Assembly: GCA_964019055.1 (NCBI GenBank)
Contig: OZ025207.1
Span: forward strand, 20,181,617-20,245,616
Source of the DNA: Anthopleura xanthogrammica
Taxonomy: Eukaryota; Cnidaria; Anthozoa; Actiniaria; Actiniidae
Length of the DNA: 64,000 nt
Direction of reading: 5' to 3'
Under the pieces are notes generated by a model. The model had not been told where the DNA came from. It did no database searches and was given only the letters and a program-made list of their open reading frames with translations. Of the stretch, positions 45,601-56,800 are shown one piece after another. Numbering within the stretch: position 1 is the first letter of the stretch; the number at the start of each line of letters is the position of its first letter. The translations under genes were made by a program, and so were the position numbers.

Positions 45601-47147
45601 GTCAGAGATAACCTGGTTTTTGGCTCTGAAGCAGTGGCCTGTGAAGTGGGCTCTGCTAATATCAAATCATTGTTGTATTGTGGTTATTATTAATGGTTCA
45701 TAAATTTTGATTAGATTGAGAGAGTTCTATATGAACCTAAAAGAAGACCAAAGTCCAAGATGCGCAGGAGAGCTGAAGGTGCTTGGATTAGAGTGAGACA
45801 AAGATTGACTGGCTACACTCCTGTCAGACCAATTGACATCCATCGCAAAGGTAAATACATTAAGAACCAAGAGATGATGGAATCTCGTAGAGATGAACAT
45901 GGAATACAGAATAGTGGGTCTGGGAAGGACAGTCCTAGGACCGAGCCGATGAGAGCATGGCTGAGTAGAGAAGAAAAACTCTTTTGCGTTTATGGCCAAC
46001 AACAACAGCAAAAGCCAGCCGAACGAGTGAGTGTTATAATAATCTGACTCCTGATAGATAGAAATTCGTGTCATTGATGTATGTATTCATAGTATAGTAC
46101 AGTACAGTAGTGTAGAGTTGAGGGGATCGGATGGGGGGAGAGAGGCAAGGCGAGGCTAGGTCTAGTTCCTCTATTTGGGCATGGGAGTAACATGATGTCA
46201 GAGATACCCAGGTCTTTGGCTCTGGAGCAGTGGCCTGCGATGTGAGCTCATCAAATATCAAATAATTGTTGTGTTTTTCATATATTTGTGATAATATTAA
46301 TCATTTTTTCATAACTTTTGATTAGATTGCGAAATGTCTATATGAACCTAGAAGAAGACCAAAGTCCAGAATGCGCAGGAGAGCTGAAGGTGCTTGGAAT
46401 ACAGTGAAACAAAGTTTGACTGTTTCTGTCAGACCAAATTCCATCCATCCCCAATGTATATACACGAAGCACCAAGATATGATGGAATCTCGTAGAGATG
46501 AACATGGAATACAGGATGGATCACAACCCCATGGTCTAGGAATTCACCCTTGCAACTGCCCTGGTGGAATTGGCATGAATCCATATGGAAACAACCCTAG
46601 TGGATCTGGGATGGACAGTCCTAAGACCAAGCCGATGAGAGCATGGCTGAGTCGAGAAGAAAGACTCTTTTGCGTTTATGGCCAACAACAGCAACAGAAG
46701 CCAGAAGAACCAGTGAGTGTTATAATAATGTGACTCCTGATAAAAATTCTGCTCATTGATGTATGTATTCATAGTATAGTACAGTAGTGTATAGTTGAAA
46801 TGAGAAAAGGAGAGGAGAGGAGAGGAGAGGAGCGGAGACGAGAGGAGAGGAGAGGAGAGGAGAGGAGAGGAGATTTTGATGGCCCACAGCATGAAAAACG
46901 TAAATTTAAAATGGCAAACATTAGCAAAGGAATTTTTTTCTTTGAGGGACTTTCTGTCACAAGGCCCTGTTGTGACCAAGAATTATTAAACAAGCCATCT
47001 CAGCCTCATCAGGGATAAAATAAAGAAAAAATATCTTGAGTCTTCTAAGATTATTCTATTTTGCACTTGTTTCAGCCAAAACCTAAGAAGACCTTGGGAG
47101 GCAGGCTAATGAAATTTGCTGCTATTCTTCGCCGACGCAAAGAATAA
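40491..47147 (+). CDS. Unrecognised acidic-repeat protein, 6 exons
   Basis: Exons: 40491-41508, 43248-43415, 44936-45354, 45715-46026, 46326-46712, 47076-47147. Phases are 1, 1, 0, 0, 0; the sum is 2,376 nt, 791 aa. I do not recognise the family. Residues 1-134 are charged and helix-prone with no signal peptide. Residues 135-278 are nine 16-residue units of the type MDEHQAPPEEVDNNKE. Exon 2 ends in a strongly basic Lys-rich tract (KKKKTKAKKRKRKK), a possible nuclear localisation signal. Exon 3 has six 7-residue units APSSHQK, then KEELFHTSLVDGTPRLVRP. Exons 4 and 5 are duplicates (YEPKRRPKS, RRRAEGAW, MMESRRDEHGIQ, PMRAWLSREE, LFCVYGQQQQQKP). The last exon ends GGRLMKFAAILRRRKE. The start at 40491 is preferred because upstream codons in the frame look noncoding. 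No membrane segment is seen. A lineage-specific cytosolic or nuclear protein is likely; function unknown. Confidence 0.75.
40893..41324 (+). repeat. Coding 48-bp tandem repeat, nine units
   Basis: Nine head-to-tail units encode MDEHQAPPEEVDNNKE with few substitutions (M/V/L at position 1, E/A at position 10). Synonymous and nonsynonymous differences are both rare, so the array is young or homogenised. It is inside exon 1 of the acidic-repeat gene. Confidence 0.95.
41588..42099. repeat. Direct duplication of about 210 bp in the first intron of the acidic-repeat gene
   Basis: Segment 41,588-41,801 is repeated at 41,887-42,099 with few changes. Both contain CCATTGATAAAACTTATTAA, AAAAGTAGCAAAAGAAACAG, GGAGTCCTTGGCGAAAATAT and TTTCATCTAAACCTTATGC. 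A TA/AATA-rich spacer separates them. Confidence 0.9.
42110..42311. repeat. Foldback element with TTATATACACCTA termini
   Basis: About 85-bp arms: ATATACACCTACTTGCAAGA, ACGTTGTCATACAACATTTG and TTAGGAATAAATTCAAAGTA at left, complemented at right by TACTTTTAATTTATTCCTAA, GTTGTATGACAACGT and TAGGTGTATATAA. It lies directly after the direct duplication. Confidence 0.92.
43440..43830. repeat. Purine-rich AGG/GGAA minisatellite
   Basis: An AGGGAGGTAAGGAAGG-type array includes a duplicated block of about 90 bp (about 43,605-43,690 and 43,695-43,780). It starts immediately after the donor of exon 2 of the acidic-repeat gene. Confidence 0.9.
44630..44802. repeat. (GGAA)n and purine-rich tract
   Basis: GGAA/GAGA-rich DNA ending in a pure GGAA array at about 44,756-44,800, within the second intron of the acidic-repeat gene. 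Confidence 0.92.
45500..46796 (+). repeat. Tandem segmental duplication covering one exon and its flanking introns
   Basis: Unit 1 (about 45,500-46,125) and unit 2 (about 46,126-46,796) share upstream intron sequence (GATGTCAGAGATA, TTTGGCTCTG, AGCAGTGGCCTG), the exon (45715-46026 versus 46326-46712) and downstream intron sequence (GTGAGTGTTATAATAAT, ATTGATGTATGTATTCATAG). The second exon has an extra block of about 23 residues rich in Gly, Asn and Pro. Confidence 0.92.
46800..46872. repeat. (GGAGA)n pentanucleotide microsatellite
   Basis: GAGGAGAGGAGAGGAG-type array in the last intron of the acidic-repeat gene, just after the second copy of the duplicated unit. Confidence 0.93.
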
Positions 47148-47180
47148 AAATGATGCAAGACTATGGTAGCTCTAAAGGTA

Positions 47181-47186
47181 AATAAA
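47181..47186 (+). terminator. Candidate polyadenylation signal AATAAA of the acidic-repeat gene
   Basis: AATAAA occurs 34 bases after the stop codon; another copy (47143-47148) overlaps the stop itself. The position supports 47147 as the true end of the reading frame. Confidence 0.55.
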
Positions 47187-47841
47187 TATAACAACATAAT
47201 ACGTTCTTAGGTAGCCATGCTGGTGCGTTTCTATATATGGCTTCTAAGCACCTAATAGTATACTTCCCCGTGCGATCCACTATCTCCTATTCACTGGTTT
47301 CTTATTCTCGACTCGAGGTTCACTTTGCATAAATACAATATCCTGCACAGCACATGAAAACTATTGCAATTACCATGCAGTTGGTTGCCATATACTTATC
47401 TAGGTGGAAAGAGGTCAGGGTGTACCCAGGGGGAGGGTCTGGGCCCCCAGCCTTTTGGTAGTTTTTTTTAGCGCTGGCTATGCCCCTCTAGGGATACCCT
47501 TGACTGTCAGAGAAAAGTTTGTTTCCTAACAACTGATTCACATCTCAAAGAGACAAGAACTATGTAATAACTAGTACTGAACACACTGATGTTACCAGAG
47601 TTAATGGAAACTTCTTACTGTTGGCAACAATCTATTCATGTCGTAATTCAAATGTCTTATCTTTTCAGATTTAAATTAAGCACCACAGATTTCTTTTTTT
47701 TTTTCTAAATTTTTCAAAGACAAAGAGCCTACCAGAGTTACCTTTATCATAATCGGCAGAATAATTTTTCATAATTTCAAAACAAATATTTATATTTTTA
47801 TACTATATTTGGGAGTACATATTTAATAATTTTTTCAAAGT

Positions 47842-47985
47842 GAGGTTTTGCACCATCGCGTGACGGCAGTCATGTTAGATACCAGGAACAATACATTTGT
47901 TTTACATCAGAAAAGGAATTAATTCCCAGGAGTTTATTGTTCTGCCATCTAACATGGCCGCCAGCATGTAATGGTGCAAAACCTC
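47842..47985. repeat. Foldback element with GAGGTTTTGCACCAT termini
   Basis: GAGGTTTTGCACCATCGCGT and TCATGTTAGATACC-type left arm pairs with CCATCTAACATGGCCGCCAG and ATGGTGCAAAACCTC at right. The centre has AATTAATTCC. About 144 bp. Confidence 0.8.
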
Positions 47986-48677
47986 TATAGAGGTATGGTA
48001 GCAGTGGTCGAATCGAAAATGAAAAGAAATTTAAAAAAATCCTATCATTTTTATCAGATTTCTAGCATGGGAAGAACCACTTATCACCCCTCCTCCTGTT
48101 GGGAGGGTATGAAGTGGTTTGTCTTAGTTTACATATTCGTGCAAGGGAATAGGTTTTCCTTTTTATCAATGTGCAACCGCACTGTTCAACAAACATCATG
48201 ATTTCTGAAATATTTCTGAGTGCCCATTGTTTTTCGATTTGCACTGTCATTAAAAACTATGAATCAACCAAGAGTTCTTACAAAAAAATTCAAGTCAGCA
48301 ACTCCAAGATCTCTTACAAATTTCTCGCCAATGAAAAACCTCAAAAAAGTACTACTGCTGGAAAAAAAATTAGCTCAAAGCGAACTGTAAAACGAGAATT
48401 TTGGCCACTGCCTACAGGTGCTAAACAGCCTCACCCTTGTGGGGAATAAATGTGAAAAGGTTGTTTTTCCTGTTTCCCCACAGGGGAGGGGTAGTGAGCA
48501 TCTGTACCCAGGTCACATGGCTCATGACGTAACTGGTAAAAACAACAACCATGAACACCAACATTCAAAATGACAGAGCTCTTACTAATGCATGGAATAA
48601 ATAGGTTGTATTTCTGTATTTCTCATGTAGCAGCTCAGGCTACAATTTTCCTCTTCACAGTTACCTCCACCGTCTTG

Positions 48678-48830
48678 AAAGGTAGCTGTGCCTTTGCATC
48701 AAAACAAGACATGGAGTGACCGTGACCTTGAGATGATAGAGACCTTTTTAACACCTTATTCACATGTCTCTATCACTGCAATACAATATCACCTCATGTC
48801 TCGCTTCAATGCAAAGGCATGGCTACCTTT
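48678..48830. repeat. Foldback element with AAAGGTAGC termini
   Basis: AAAGGTAGCTGTGCCTTTGCA at left pairs with TGCAAAGGCATGGCTACCTTT at right. An inner pair is GATAGAGACCT / ATGTCTCTATC. About 150 bp. Confidence 0.75.
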
Positions 48831-49229
48831 TACTATGGTACAGGGAACAGTGAAGGGGACTATTGTAGCTTGAAAGTGAAGATCACCATACATTCACTGT
48901 TGCAATGGCAAGCGGAGAGTAGCATTTTTTCAAAAACATCACGAGATCTTCCTCTTCCTGACTTTGTTATACTTCCTTCATTGGGATTGGGGATATTCGA
49001 GTCTCCACCCAACTCCCCCAGGGGGAAAGGGGGAGGGGAAATAACAAAGACAGGACAAATAGATGAAATAGTAAGATTAGATGGAACTTGTAAGCCTTAG
49101 CTTTTTTGGGAGGGAAGATTTTCGAGTCTCCACCCAATTTCCCTCATGGCAAGGACAGATAACATCTGGATATGGACAGGATGTGTGGATATGACTTTGT
49201 AATCCTGGTTCTCCAGGGTACAGATAGGA

Positions 49230-49770
49230 CATGTAAGTTGGCGATAGGGTTAGGATGGTTGGATGGTCGTGATTTCTGGGATAGGATAAATAGAAGAGGT
49301 GATGGATGGTTGGTAATGATTGGTCAGTTGGCGTGGTGATGGGTGGTCATTTGGTGGTTGGTGATGATTTGTCAGTTGGTGTGGTGATGGTTGGTGGTTG
49401 GTGATGGGTGGTCAGTTGGTGTGTTGATGGGGGGTCAGTTGGTGGTTGGTGATGGGTGGTCAGTTGGTGTGGTGATAGGGGGTCAGTTGGTGGTTGGTGA
49501 TGGGTGGTCAGTTGGTGTGGTGATGGTTGGTGGTTGGTAGTTGGTGATGCTCCGTCAGTTGGTGTGGTGATGGTTGGTGGTTGGTGGTTGGTGAAGGTTC
49601 GTCAGTTGGTGTGGTGATGGGGGGTCATTTGGTGGTTGGTGAAGGTTCGTCAGTTGGTGTGGTGATGGGGGGTCATTTGGTGGTTGGTGAAGGTTCGTCA
49701 GTTGGTGTGGTGATGGGTGGTCATTTGGTGGTTGGTGATGCTTCGTCAGTTGGTGTAGTGATTGTTGGTC
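49230..49770. repeat. GGTTGGTGATGG minisatellite, block 1
   Basis: A variable unit of 38-54 bp built from GTCAGTTGGTGTGGTGATGG and GGTGGTTGGTGATGGGTGG is repeated about twelve times. The last three units form a homogeneous 54-bp array (49,590-49,750). Confidence 0.93.
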
Positions 49771-50639
49771 AAACAAAGTGACATGGATAGGACCACAAAT
49801 AGAAAGTACATGGTTTGGACACAAAGAGAACATGGATAGGTTAACATAGTAGAAAATATAGACAGATAGGACTCTTAGATGAAAACATAGAAGTTTGAAC
49901 CTAAAGCACGTAGATGGATAGGAAACACAAAGGACATGGATGAGTTAACATAGGAGAAGGGGTAAAAAGAATCATGGTGAAGAGATAGGTCTTTTAGATG
50001 ATTTTGCAGATCATAGAGGTATGGTCTGTTCGTCTATTAACCTTTATCTTCCCATATTCTGTTTACCACGCAAGAGACTGAAAGAAGGACACATTATTTG
50101 GTAAGGATACAATATAGGCTTTAGATGAATCACAGACAGATCACAGAAATGATCTGTACATCTATTAGCCTGTATCCTTACATATGATCTGTACATCTTT
50201 CACTGTACGAGAAGGTGAAAAGGGCAGAGCTTGAAAGACAAGGGGGATGATACTTTATGATAAGAAGACAGGTATCTTACTAAGATGATTCATTTATGTT
50301 TACAGACTGAAGCTGTAGAGCTGTAGTGGTCTGTTTGTCTTGGTATAACCTAGATTCTTACATATCGTCTTCCCACCTTTTGTTGATTGTAGCTATCCAA
50401 AACTACATAGCTTTAGACCCACTGGGTAGTGATGATGGTCTATAAACTATGTAGCAGATGGATAGCAGAATGATGCCAGGTTAGTTATGAAAGTTTGTTT
50501 AGGGATAGTTGATTGTAGCTTAGCTGGATGAAGGGTAGCTGAAGGATGGTTAGTTACGATAGTTTGTTTAGGGATAGTTGATTGTAGCTTATCTGGACGA
50601 AGGGTAGCCGAAGGATGGTTAGTTACTTGATGGAAGGTC

Positions 50640-51080
50640 AGTGGGTGTTTGGCCGGTGATGGTTGTTAAGTTGATGTGGTGATGGACGGTGATGGATGGT
50701 TGGTCAGTTGGTGTGGTGAAAGATGGTGATGGGTTGGTTAGTTGGTAGATGGTGATGGTTGGTCAGTTGGTGTGGTGATGGACGGTGATGGATGGTTGGT
50801 CAGTTGGTGTGGTGATGGACGGTGATGGATGGTTGGTCAGTTGGTGTGGTGATGGACGGTGATGGATGGTTGGTCAGTTGGTGTGGTGAAAGATGGTGAT
50901 GGGTTGGTCAGTTGGTAGATGGCGATGGTTGGTCAGTTGGTGTGGTGATGGAAGGTGATGGATGGTTGGTCAGTTAGTGTGGTGATGGACGGTGATGGGT
51001 GGTTGGTCAGTTGGTGTAGTGAAAGATGGTGATGGATTGGTCTGTTGGTAGATGGTTATGGTTAGTAAGTTGGTGTGGTG
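50640..51080. repeat. GGTTGGTGATGG minisatellite, block 2
   Basis: Units contain GTCAGTTGGTGTGGTGATGG followed by ACGGTGATGGATGGTTG. They share the GTCAGTTGGTGTGGTGATGG core with block 1 but have a different spacer, so the two blocks are related and have diverged. Confidence 0.93.
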
Positions 51081-52923
51081 AGATGTTATAGATCTCAAGA
51101 ATACTTTCAGTATTTCTTGGCAGGTCTTAATGCAGTTGGTTAAACAGGACACGTTTAATAGGTAGTTGGGCAGCTAGTCTATACTAGATAGCTAGTTGAT
51201 CGTTAGGCATTTGATCTCAAAATGAAAAAAAGCTTTTGTACAAGTAGTGAGTGTAATGGGTTAATCTGGACCATCTTCTGAGCTAATATTAAGCCATACA
51301 CAAGAAAACCCTCACACCAACCTGTACACGGTGCCAATGACAGTGAATAAAAGCGCAGAGAAAATACATGAGAAACAAGTACAATTAATAGTTGATTCCA
51401 TAAAGATCTTGATGAATCTACTGACCATGTATTAGTGAAGAGCACTTGTCATTATTGATTGCAATATCTTTTATGTCGTGGGTCATGTTAAAAAAATGTT
51501 TCCAGCAGTAGTATTTGTTTCCAACACGTTGAGTGATAACCTACCAACAATGACTTGTACCCTGGTATGAGCACATACAGACACCTTATCATCAAGCTAC
51601 ACTTTACTATCACTGTTAGTACTTACACCATACTAACCACTTAGCATCATTCTACCCATCACTCTACCTCATACTCATTCTCATCAAAGCATCCATCACA
51701 TTAATCATTACCTGCGGCCATGTCAGTAGATTGTTGGTAGGTCTTAATCCTCACTATTAACTCCTAAGAGATCTTGGCAGATGTGTTGATATCTCTAGTT
51801 ACTCAAGGTACCTCACATTTGAAAATATCAGTAGATGCAGAAAATACCCATACATCTCCCCATGGAGAGGGAATGAAGGGCTGTATGTAGACCCCTATCT
51901 CCCCCCTCCCCTCCCCTAGGTAGTTTTATCAAGTATTAGCACACCCTCTCCAATGACCAAGAATTCCAGTCCTCTCCATGGGTGGTATGGGTATTTTCTG
52001 GAACTAAGTTTCGAACTATGTTTCGAAAATTAGGAAGTTTATACTTCCACTTTTCACAAAATTTGGGCACACCTTCACGATTATTCCATTATCTTTGATG
52101 GTAAACTTTTCAAACAACAAGTTTACGTTCCAATTGCTAAAAAAATTGAAACGTGCTGTTCAAATTTGGGCAGATTTGGTCAAGATTTGGGAAATATTTT
52201 ATACTCCGTTATCTCTGTAATATTGAAATTTCAAGGCAAATTTCTGTCTTGCTGAACTTGATTACTGGTACCATTTTTGGTGCATCTTAAATATGTTTTT
52301 TTGCAGTGAACTTTTGTGCCCAATTTTGCAAGATTTTGCAAAGAAATTTCAAAATGTTTTCCAAACTTATATACATAAATTGTATGTATTGACATAAACA
52401 AAAAATGAGATTTGTAATAATGTACTCCCAAAAAGAATTATTGATAATAAAGGGACGGTAAGGGGGGAGAGGGGGAGGGGGGAGGGGGGGCTCGACACGC
52501 GTACGGTTTACAAAAATTAAAAAAGGACATTGAGTCATGGCTCACGGAAATTATTGAGCCTTCAAATCAAAAATTCCTATTCACGATTTCACGTGAAAAC
52601 CCCCTTACCGCTTCTGATAATAATTTTAAAAAAATATTGTAAAAACACAAAAAAATACAAAAAAATTGTAAAAATCATTAAAAAAAAAAAATTGAGAGGG
52701 TGTGTTTCAGTGAGGGTGATATTCATACATTTTATATACATGTATATATTTGTAAATTATTCTCAACTTGTAACATAAGAATTCTCTTTTTCGACTCACT
52801 AGGAGTCAGAAATTTCTCAGGTATCAAACAGTAGAACAAAATTGTAAATAAAAATATCTGTGGTGCTATATGTGTGTTTTACTGCTTCAACCTTTTGAAA
52901 CTAAACATTTTTTGCAAAGAAAT

Positions 52924-53178
52924 ATATACAGCTATTTCAAAAAAAGGTTGGTGAAGGTTTTGCAGCTCGTTGCATGTTGGATACCAAGCCCGAAATGCAC
53001 TGTGGGTGATGTGATCCAAGCAGCAAAGGTCGCAACAATTTTCCCAAACTTTGTCTGCAGGTTTTTCCAGCATATTTTCTTCGTTTCTGACATTATTTAC
53101 ATATTATTAAAACACATTTTCAGGCTGGGTAAAGCAACATGCAACAAGAACTTCACCAACTTTTTGTGAAATAGCTGC
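52924..53178. repeat. MITE family with AGCTATTTCAAAAAA termini, copy 1
   Basis: ACAGCTATTTCAAAAAAAGG with TTGGTGAAGGTTTTGCAGC at left, and GCAACATGCAACAAGAAC, TTCACCAACTTTTTGTGAA and ATAGCTGCA at right. Related structures are at 55261-55437 and, as a solo end, 59461-59500. Confidence 0.85.
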
Positions 53179-53824
53179 ATTCTCGTACCCAGAGCCTTCT
53201 CAGCTGTCTAAAGCCTACGATTCGGCTAATGAGTAGAGTCTGGGAACGAAAATCGCATGCATTCAATATCAGCCTCGTTATCAGGATTTATACATACTAG
53301 CATTTTTGAACATCTGTAAGTCGTTCAATATTGATCCGATTAACACCAAACTTCGGATTTTTTTAGAGCTCGGTGTGCTCTTCCTGGCTAAGTGAGTTTG
53401 TGTTGTCATCATCACAATTTAGAAACTCGTACCCAGTCCCTCACTGTATGAAATCAGGCAATGGAACAAATTTGACTAATTAATTTTTTTTCACACTTTA
53501 AATTCCTTTAATATCAATCTCTGATTTCTCCCATACTTTGATCAGCCCAGAGTCTGTTTCAGGGTATTGGTAAAATTTGAAGTTGAATTTTAGGAATCCA
53601 GAAAAACAAAGGGAGCGCGCGGTGAGTTGCGTTTTTCAAAAACCTTCTCTGGGCTTCCTGTGGTAACCTTATCGAGGCTGGTTGTGGTGCAATCATTTCC
53701 TACACATGTGGTTTCTGATTGCACAAAAATTTGTAAAACAGATCTACAAAAACACCAGATCAGAAGAGTTGGGAGCTACTATTACTAACCATTACAGCAC
53801 AGAACATCACTAGAGGACTTCATA

Positions 53825-56800
53825 ATGGCAGTCAGAGCTCAGTTCGAGAACAGCAACGAGATTGGCGTGTTTTCTAAGCTAACCAACACATACTGTCTTG
53901 TAGCGATTGGGGGCTCAGAAAACTTCTACAGGTAAGAGTCAACGATGATAGAGCTCTTAATTTTCTTACATAACCGGATTCTCTTTTTTTTATAAACGAA
54001 TCAAAGTTCTCCTCAATTGATCTTGCAGTACAAACTTTCACTTTATTGCTGAATATTTAGAACAGTCTTTTTGCTTTCGAAAACCTTGGTTTCAAAATGG
54101 TTTCTTCGTGTTCGTACACGTTGTACATCGTCGTACGTACTTCTTGAACAGTTATCATTTGATAATACGTATATATTATTAGTTTTAATTTTTTATCTAG
54201 ACGTGATTAGTCAAACTGTTTTGGAGGTGATTCAATTTTTTTTTTCACTTTTGATATCATGGTGGTGATGGTAATGATGATGATGCATGATGATGATGAT
54301 ATCGATGAAGTCTTTCTTCATCAAGATGTTGATGATGTTTAAGCCTACATCCATTCTTAAAGAGGTCTCAAGTTCAAAAACAGTGAGATTATCTTCATAA
54401 ATGGTTATCTTCAAATTTTCTCATATTTGCTAAAGTTCCATCTCATATATATATATCCCATTGAAAAACCAAGGGTACGTAGTGTAGCTATGGCCATGCA
54501 CTCACCTCTAACCTAAGCCAACTTGGGTTTGATTTCTGGTCTTGATATCACTTTCAACCAGAGCGTTGGGTTTCTGGCATGATTCAAGAGTTTTCCCCAT
54601 GTTCTCTGTTTTCCCTCCATCCAAAAAAACCAACGCACCAACATTTCAATTGTGGGAATAAGCTGTGTACTGCAGGATTAGATCTATCAAGAGGATGTTT
54701 CAGAGTTTGTTAAAACTGTAGTTTTTTTCTTGAAATATTTGAGTGATGTCTATCAAAAGTCAGTTAAACTGTGTTCAAACCCAATGTTTTGTAGTACATT
54801 CACGACTGTAAACAGCTATTATATATAACTTGACAAATTAAGTTTTGAAAGTGTACAACTGTATGTATTGAAATTCTTCCATTTTTTTACTTTTCAGTGT
54901 TTTTGAGAGAGAATTGTCTGATATTATTCCAGTTGTTCGCTCATCTATAGCAGGATGCAGAATTGTTGGTCGATTAAGTATTGGTATGTACAGTACTAGT
55001 ACTTGACACATACTTTAGTGCCGTAGCCTTATGAGCAGAAAACTTGTGATTGGTTCTGTGCAGTGTGTAAATGATGTGGTGTGTGAATGGATGTTTCCTC
55101 TTCCAAAATCTTCATTTATAAGTATAAAATTCTTTGCGATTACAGAAACTTAACTTTATATCCTGATTCTGTAGGTAATCGGCATGGTTTACTGCTTCCT
55201 AATACTACGACAGACCAGGTATGTTGCTGAACTTGTAACATAATAATTCATGAATACTAATGCAGCTATTTCAAAAAAGTTTGAAGGGTAGAACGACAAT
55301 CAGTGATTGGTGATTGCACCACCGAAAGAAACTGTGGGACAAATAAGAATTTCTTCATATTCATACCTAAACAAATACCTGCGCTACATTGATTGCCAAC
55401 ACCATTTTCACCTTCAATATTTTTTGAAATAGCTGTACATCAGTAAAATGCAGCATAACATGCATTTGATAGGTTAATAAAATGTGCTATAACAGCCTTA
55501 AATATTATCTAGTTCTGGAGATTTCAGGCGTATATATTATGGCAATTTTGGAAATACATGTGTTCTGGAATAAGGCATATTTTTTTCTATTAACAAACTT
55601 AAACAAGCTAACACAACTCTGCTCCTCAACCTTGTGAAAAAATCATGTAAGAGCTGAGGCTCAACACAGAAAAAAGTGCAGCTTTATTGCCTATTCCATC
55701 CCTTACACTCATATGCCTATAATAATTTAATACTAACTTGACCTTTTTCATATTTTCTTCTAGGAACTACAGCACATACGAAATTCTCTTCCAGACACTG
55801 TAAAGATCCAGAGAGTAGAAGAAAGACTCTCTGCTCTTGGCAATGTTATTGCTTGTAATGATTATGTGGCTTTAGTGCACCCTGACTTAGACAGAGTAAG
55901 TCCAAAAACCTTTTCTGAGGAACACTGTCTTCTGAGTAACAAAAATAATTATTTTAAAAGTGGACATAACCTTTTTTCAATGCCTTCAATACTGATTGCA
56001 CATGACATAATAGTTCAATGCTAAATTATTTCTTGATTTGAGTGATGCGTCTTTAAGATATGAAGGTTTATACTTGCAATATGTTAATGACTGTGACACA
56101 AACAGTATTGAAAAAGCATCCTTATTTTACTTGTGGTTTACATAAAAGATATCTTAAATTTGTTTTCCCAAAATGACCAGTGTTTAGTATTACTAGTTAC
56201 AACAAATACTCTAAAATACATTAGTAGACGTCACAGTCATTAACATATTGGATGTTTAAACCTTCATATCTTAAAGACGCATCACTCAAATCAAGAAATA
56301 ATTTAGCATTCAACTATTTACTTCATGTAGAATCAATATTGAAGGCATTGGAAAAAAGGTGCACAGCTATAAAGCACTTTGTAAAAAGTTAAAGTACTTA
56401 TCAAAATCTCAGAGGCTAGTAGTCCTTTAATTTGTTGAAGCTTGTGTGCTCCAAAGAGGAGAGAACTCACATGTTACACAGTGTAAAAGTTTCATTCGTA
56501 TTCCCTTGTTCAATGCGAACTAGTTATACCATTAGCTATATCAGATTATGAGAAATAAAAGATCTCTGTAGCAAAGCTAGATCTGAAGGCAAAGTGTTAT
56601 AGGATTGGTATAGAGATCTGAGTGAAATGCTGCCGAGGAGATGAAGCAGAGAGGGATGGTAGGCAAATTCTAGTTGACCATCTTTAATTTGTGAAAAAGT
56701 CTTTCGTGAAGACTCCCCTGCATCCTTGGAAATCCAGGTTGCCTTTATGAGGAGTTAACACATTTAGAATGATATTCCGAGTGTATTGAATGTTAGCTCT

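Larger units (their letters stand above)
47148..53824. other. Long intergenic region between the acidic-repeat gene and EIF6
   Basis: About 6.7 kb with no exon that I can support. It contains foldback elements (47842-47985, 48678-48830, 52924-53178), two related GGTTGGTGATGG minisatellite blocks (49230-49770, 50640-51080), G-rich runs near 52,460 and AT-rich filler. A short open frame at about 48,171-48,449 is basic and of no recognised family. The last 100 bases precede EIF6 and probably hold its promoter or 5' UTR. Confidence 0.5.

Noticed and set aside
48171..48449. A basic 92-codon frame
   Set aside because: It matches no family, has no partner exon with consistent splice sites and lies in repeat-rich intergenic DNA.
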